Assembly: GCF_030453725.1 (NCBI RefSeq)
Contig: NZ_JAKDJU010000128.1
Coordinates: forward strand, 1 to 8,721
Reading direction: 5' to 3'
From: Brevibacterium picturae
GTDB lineage: Bacteria; Actinomycetota; Actinomycetes; Actinomycetales; Brevibacteriaceae
DNA length: 8,721 bases
Part shown: positions 6,749 to 8,721 of the stretch, in pieces
Position numbering within the stretch: position 1 is the first letter of the stretch
Layout: the number at the start of each line of letters is the position of its first letter
Translations under genes and position numbers: made by a program
Notes under the pieces: model-generated
Seen by the model: the letters and a program-made list of their open reading frames with translations, nothing else
Databases searched by the model: none
Told to the model about the DNA's origin: nothing

Positions 6749-6814
6749 GGCCAGCGGAGCGGACTGCGGCTGGGGTCAGCGGAACGGCCAGCGGAGCGGA
6801 CTGCGGCTGGGGTC
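6749..6814. repeat. Perfect 29-bp direct repeat, two copies
   Basis: Two identical 29-bp units lie at 6749-6777 and 6786-6814, separated by 8 bp (AGCGGAAC), giving a 37-bp period. Each unit begins GGCCAGCGGAGC and ends GGCTGGGGTC, and contains the arms CCAGC and GCTGG, so each can fold into an imperfect hairpin. A degraded third copy may precede them at about 6714-6741, which ends in the same GGGGTC. They fill the gap between convergent genes. Confidence 0.85.
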
Positions 6815-6827
6815 GGTCAGGCCGAGA

Positions 6828-7376
6828 TCAGGCCCTGACGTAGCGGACGAAGACCTGGTCATCAACGGTTCGCACATCGATGAGCCGCAGGTCGAGGGTG
6901 GCCTCGAGCTGGGAGAAATGGCTGCCGGTGGTGCGGCTGTAGAACGGACTGAGGCTCAGGTGCAGTTCGGCACCCGGGACGGCGTCAAGGAGGCGGTAGG
7001 CCAGATTGGGGCCGGACTCGCAGACCAGGGTGTCGCTCGTGGACTCGACGGTGTCGAGCACGTCGGCGGCAGCCTCGGAAGTGAACTGCTGGGCTCGGTA
7101 GTCGAGACCCGCCTCGGCGAGCTGCTGGGACAGTTCGATCGGATCCGATTCGGTGAGAACATGCACGGGTGTGTGTTCGAGGGCCTTGCCAGGTGCGTTG
7201 ATGACCGGCAATGCGGGGTTGAGCGCCGTCCTACGATCGATGATGATGGCACCTGCTTGCCTGCGCAGGGATACAAAGTAGTCGAAGTCGGCCTTCGTCG
7301 ACACGCCTGTCGACCAGCCGTCCTGGGCATACGATCCGTTGATCGACTGCACGAGGGAGATGATGAGCGTTCGCAT
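6828..7376 (-). CDS. RibD C-terminal/DHFR-like reductase family protein
   Basis: A 182-residue protein resembling the RibD_C (dihydrofolate-reductase-like) family of NADPH-dependent pyrimidine or pteridine reductases. The opening strand MRTLIISLVQSINGSYA matches the family's SxDG-type start, DFDYFVSLRRQAGAIIIDRRTALNP (31-54) matches the LR-x-x-A-D-A-x-x-x-G-x-x-T region, and CESGPNLAYRLL (119-130) matches EGGPxL. Both later motifs are altered: Asp47 replaces the usual Gly, and Ser121 replaces the first Gly of EGGP. The frame is open to 7454, but that extension overlaps the upstream transpeptidase gene. ATG 7376 has AGAGG at 7 nt and starts the domain, so it is preferred. It lies 10 bp after the transpeptidase stop and is likely co-transcribed. 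There is no evidence that it takes part in riboflavin synthesis; no rib genes are nearby. Confidence 0.8.
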   Translation of the reverse strand: MRTLIISLVQSINGSYAQDGWSTGVSTKADFDYFVSLRRQAGAIIIDRRTALNPALPVINAPGKALEHTPVHVLTESDPIELSQQLAEAGLDYRAQQFTSEAAADVLDTVESTSDTLVCESGPNLAYRLLDAVPGAELHLSLSPFYSRTTGSHFSQLEATLDLRLIDVRTVDDQVFVRYVRA

Positions 7377-7383
7377 TGTCGTG

Positions 7384-7388
7384 CCTCT
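7384..7388 (-). promoter_or_regulatory. Ribosome binding site of the RibD_C-like gene
   Basis: On the minus strand AGAGG overlaps the TAG stop of the upstream transpeptidase and lies 7 nt before ATG 7376. It fixes the start and indicates that the two genes are read from one transcript. Confidence 0.7.
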
Positions 7389-8199
7389 ACTTCTGCAGCT
7401 GGGACTCGGGTCCCATGGCGATGCGCGGGTGGGCATCAGGGTCGATGGTCTCAAGAATCCACAGGAGATCCTCTTCCTTGAGGGTCACACAGCCGTTCGT
7501 TCCGGAATCATGATCGACATGCAGCCAGATTCCACCGCCTTTGTCCCACCCCAGCGGGCGAGTCCCGTCGGTGGGTGCAGTGCCTGGGACCCGGTTGTAG
7601 TCGATCGCGATGATGTAGTCGAAGACCCTTTCGTATTCGGAACCATAGGCCGCTGTCGCCGATGACGGAAGCCGCTCATCCTGGGTGTAGGAGAGTTTCG
7701 TCCCCGGATCCTGTTCGTACCCGCCCGCATCGCTGAGGGTGAAGACCCCGATCGGCGATGTCTTGTCGCCTTCCCGGCGATCGGCCAGCCAGCCCTTCTT
7801 CCCATTGTGGATGTCGAACGTTTTGAGCTCCTTCCACTCATCGTCGGCGAAAGCGAAGAAACTCAGCTGTCCGGAATCGGACGTCGTCTCCGGCCCGCTG
7901 GCGACGAGGACCTGAGATGTCTCGGCGGGAATCTGGGCGGATGTCTCCGGGCCGAGCCCGGGGACCGGAACAGAGTGGGCAGGGCCCGCTGCCTCCGTCG
8001 TCTCTGCTTCGGGCGGAGGCATCTGCGCGGGGGCGGCGAAATCACCGATGTCGTTCTGCTGCGAGGGGGCAGCGACCATCGCGGACTCAGGCGCCGCGTC
8101 ATCGCCTTCGCTGTCGGACGGCGTTGCGCATGACGACATCGTCAAGGCCAGGACGGCGACCGTCAGGCTGGTCCCTGCCCGGGTTCCACCACTGAACAT
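7387..8199 (-). CDS. Lipoprotein L,D-transpeptidase (YkuD domain)
   Basis: A 270-residue exported protein. The N-terminus has Arg8, a hydrophobic core (12-20) and a lipobox-like LTMSSC ending at Cys24, so it is probably a lipoprotein, although Met at -3 is uncommon. Residues about 25-105 form a Pro/Ala/Glu/Thr-rich linker that would reach across the wall. The YkuD domain (about 108-262) shows KKGWLADRREGDKTSPIGVF (134-153) and the active-site stretch WLHVDHDSGTNGCVTL with His227 and nucleophile Cys237. It belongs to the subgroup with T-x-GC-V in place of the classical SHGC. Such enzymes form 3-3 cross-links in peptidoglycan or attach proteins, acting on the tetrapeptide donor stem outside the membrane. 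No good Shine-Dalgarno precedes ATG 8199. It leads a two-gene unit with the RibD_C-like gene and is divergent from the 8260 gene. Confidence 0.9.
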   Translation of the reverse strand: MFSGGTRAGTSLTVAVLALTMSSCATPSDSEGDDAAPESAMVAAPSQQNDIGDFAAPAQMPPPEAETTEAAGPAHSVPVPGLGPETSAQIPAETSQVLVASGPETTSDSGQLSFFAFADDEWKELKTFDIHNGKKGWLADRREGDKTSPIGVFTLSDAGGYEQDPGTKLSYTQDERLPSSATAAYGSEYERVFDYIIAIDYNRVPGTAPTDGTRPLGWDKGGGIWLHVDHDSGTNGCVTLKEEDLLWILETIDPDAHPRIAMGPESQLQK

Positions 8200-8259
8200 G
8201 AGGTCATCATCTCACGAACCTTGAGAACACCGCGGGAGCGACTGTGAGAAAATGAAACC
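8200..8259. promoter_or_regulatory. Short divergent promoter region with dyad elements
   Basis: Only 60 bp separate the divergent starts. An interrupted palindrome TCTCA-CGAACCT-TGAGA lies at 8210-8226, and a further GTGAGA at 8244-8249 is the inverse of TCTCAC at 8210-8215. TTGAGA at 8221-8226 could be a plus-strand -35 box, but no well-spaced -10 follows. The elements may form a shared operator; this is inference. Confidence 0.3.
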
Positions 8260-8721
8260 ATGAGCATTCCACCTGTGCCGAATCATCCTCCGCGCCCTGG
8301 GCGCCGGAGACCGGCCGAGGAGTCTCCGGATTCAATCACGACGCAGCTGTTCATCGGCCAGGACAAGTCTCCGGCCGCGGACGGTTCGACCCAAGCACTC
8401 AGTCCGGACGAACTGGACAGACTCCGGTCGATGGTGTCCTCCGACGGGGCAGAGGCCACCGAGGTTCTCAGTCTCGAAGAGCTGCGCCAGCTCGCCGCAG
8501 CGGAGAACGACGACTCCGCCGACGTTGATCAGACACCGCGAAAAGCGAAATCAGAGGACATCGCCGAGGCCGAAGCCGCCTCGGCGCCCAAGCAGTGGAA
8601 TCCGCTGGGCGGATCAACCGGGCAGCCGCGCCCCGAAGCGCCGCATCCTGAACCGTGGAGCGGCGATTTCGGTGCGCCCGGACCTCCTGCCCACCCGCCA
8701 GAACCCCCAGCAGGGCCTGGT
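8260..8721 (+). CDS. Proline-rich disordered protein, N-terminal part (runs off the window)
   Basis: An open frame of 154 codons without a stop, cut by the window end. ATG 8260 is preceded by GAGAAAATGAAACC, with a weak GAGA-type ribosome site. The translated part has no hydrophobic segment or signal peptide. A basic, Pro-rich start (PPRPGRRRP, 10-18) is followed by acidic and Ser/Thr-rich sequence and then a Pro/Gly-rich stretch (123-154). Two related units are visible: STQALSPDELDRLRSMV (43-59) and ATEVLSLEELRQLAAAE (66-82), with a shorter TTQLFIG at 27-33. G/C-ending codons predominate, which supports real coding. Such a tail often precedes a membrane or signalling domain in actinobacteria, but that domain is outside the window, so I name no function. 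Confidence 0.75.
   Translation, partial: MSIPPVPNHPPRPGRRRPAEESPDSITTQLFIGQDKSPAADGSTQALSPDELDRLRSMVSSDGAEATEVLSLEELRQLAAAENDDSADVDQTPRKAKSEDIAEAEAASAPKQWNPLGGSTGQPRPEAPHPEPWSGDFGAPGPPAHPPEPPAGPG

Noticed and set aside
6749..6814. A minimal CRISPR array, since the repeat is 29 bp
   Set aside because: The spacer is only 8 bp, there are just two copies, and no cas gene is present.
6696..7481. A 261-codon plus-strand frame covering the repeat region and the reductase
   Set aside because: Its first part translates the 29-bp repeats and the rest is antisense to the reductase; no family match.

Overview
The window is 8.7 kb of high-GC, gene-dense chromosome with strong G/C bias in third codon positions. 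Protein style, gene content and one apparent leaderless start suggest an actinobacterium, probably Micrococcales and perhaps Brevibacterium-like. That taxonomic guess is inference only. I see no tRNA, rRNA, insertion sequence, phage gene or CRISPR array. The content looks like ordinary core and accessory metabolism, not a mobile island.

Layout, left to right. (1) Minus strand, 2-942: msrB (methionine sulfoxide reductase B), translationally coupled through a GTGA overlap to an ElaA-type GNAT acetyltransferase. (2) Plus strand, 1125-2324: a membrane-anchored alpha/beta hydrolase, divergent from msrB and convergent with the next unit. (3) Minus strand, 2386-5991: a DUF817 multi-pass membrane protein followed 21 bp later by a large membrane-anchored penicillin-acylase-family Ntn hydrolase; these two form a likely operon. 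(4) Plus strand, 6056-6703: an SDR-like NAD(P)-binding protein with a degenerate active site, probably read from a leaderless transcript. (5) 6704-6827: a convergent intergenic stretch holding a terminator-like hairpin and a perfect 29-bp direct repeat. (6) Minus strand, 6828-8199: a lipoprotein L,D-transpeptidase of the YkuD type followed 10 bp later by a small RibD_C/DHFR-like reductase. (7) Plus strand, 8260 to the window end: the 5' part of a proline-rich, disordered protein with repeated Thr-Gln/Thr-Glu motifs.

Several products act at or outside the membrane: the anchored hydrolase, the anchored acylase, the DUF817 protein and the L,D-transpeptidase. The transpeptidase remodels peptidoglycan cross-links. 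The acylase hydrolyses some exported or extracellular amide. MsrB belongs to oxidative-damage repair in the cytoplasm. Nothing here is clearly a new multi-gene system. The points most worth a second look are the His-beta23 class of the acylase with its long acidic linker, the internal pseudo-repeat in the DUF817 protein, the lost YxxxK motif in the SDR-like protein, the 29-bp repeat, and the repeated TQ/TE motifs in the truncated last gene.
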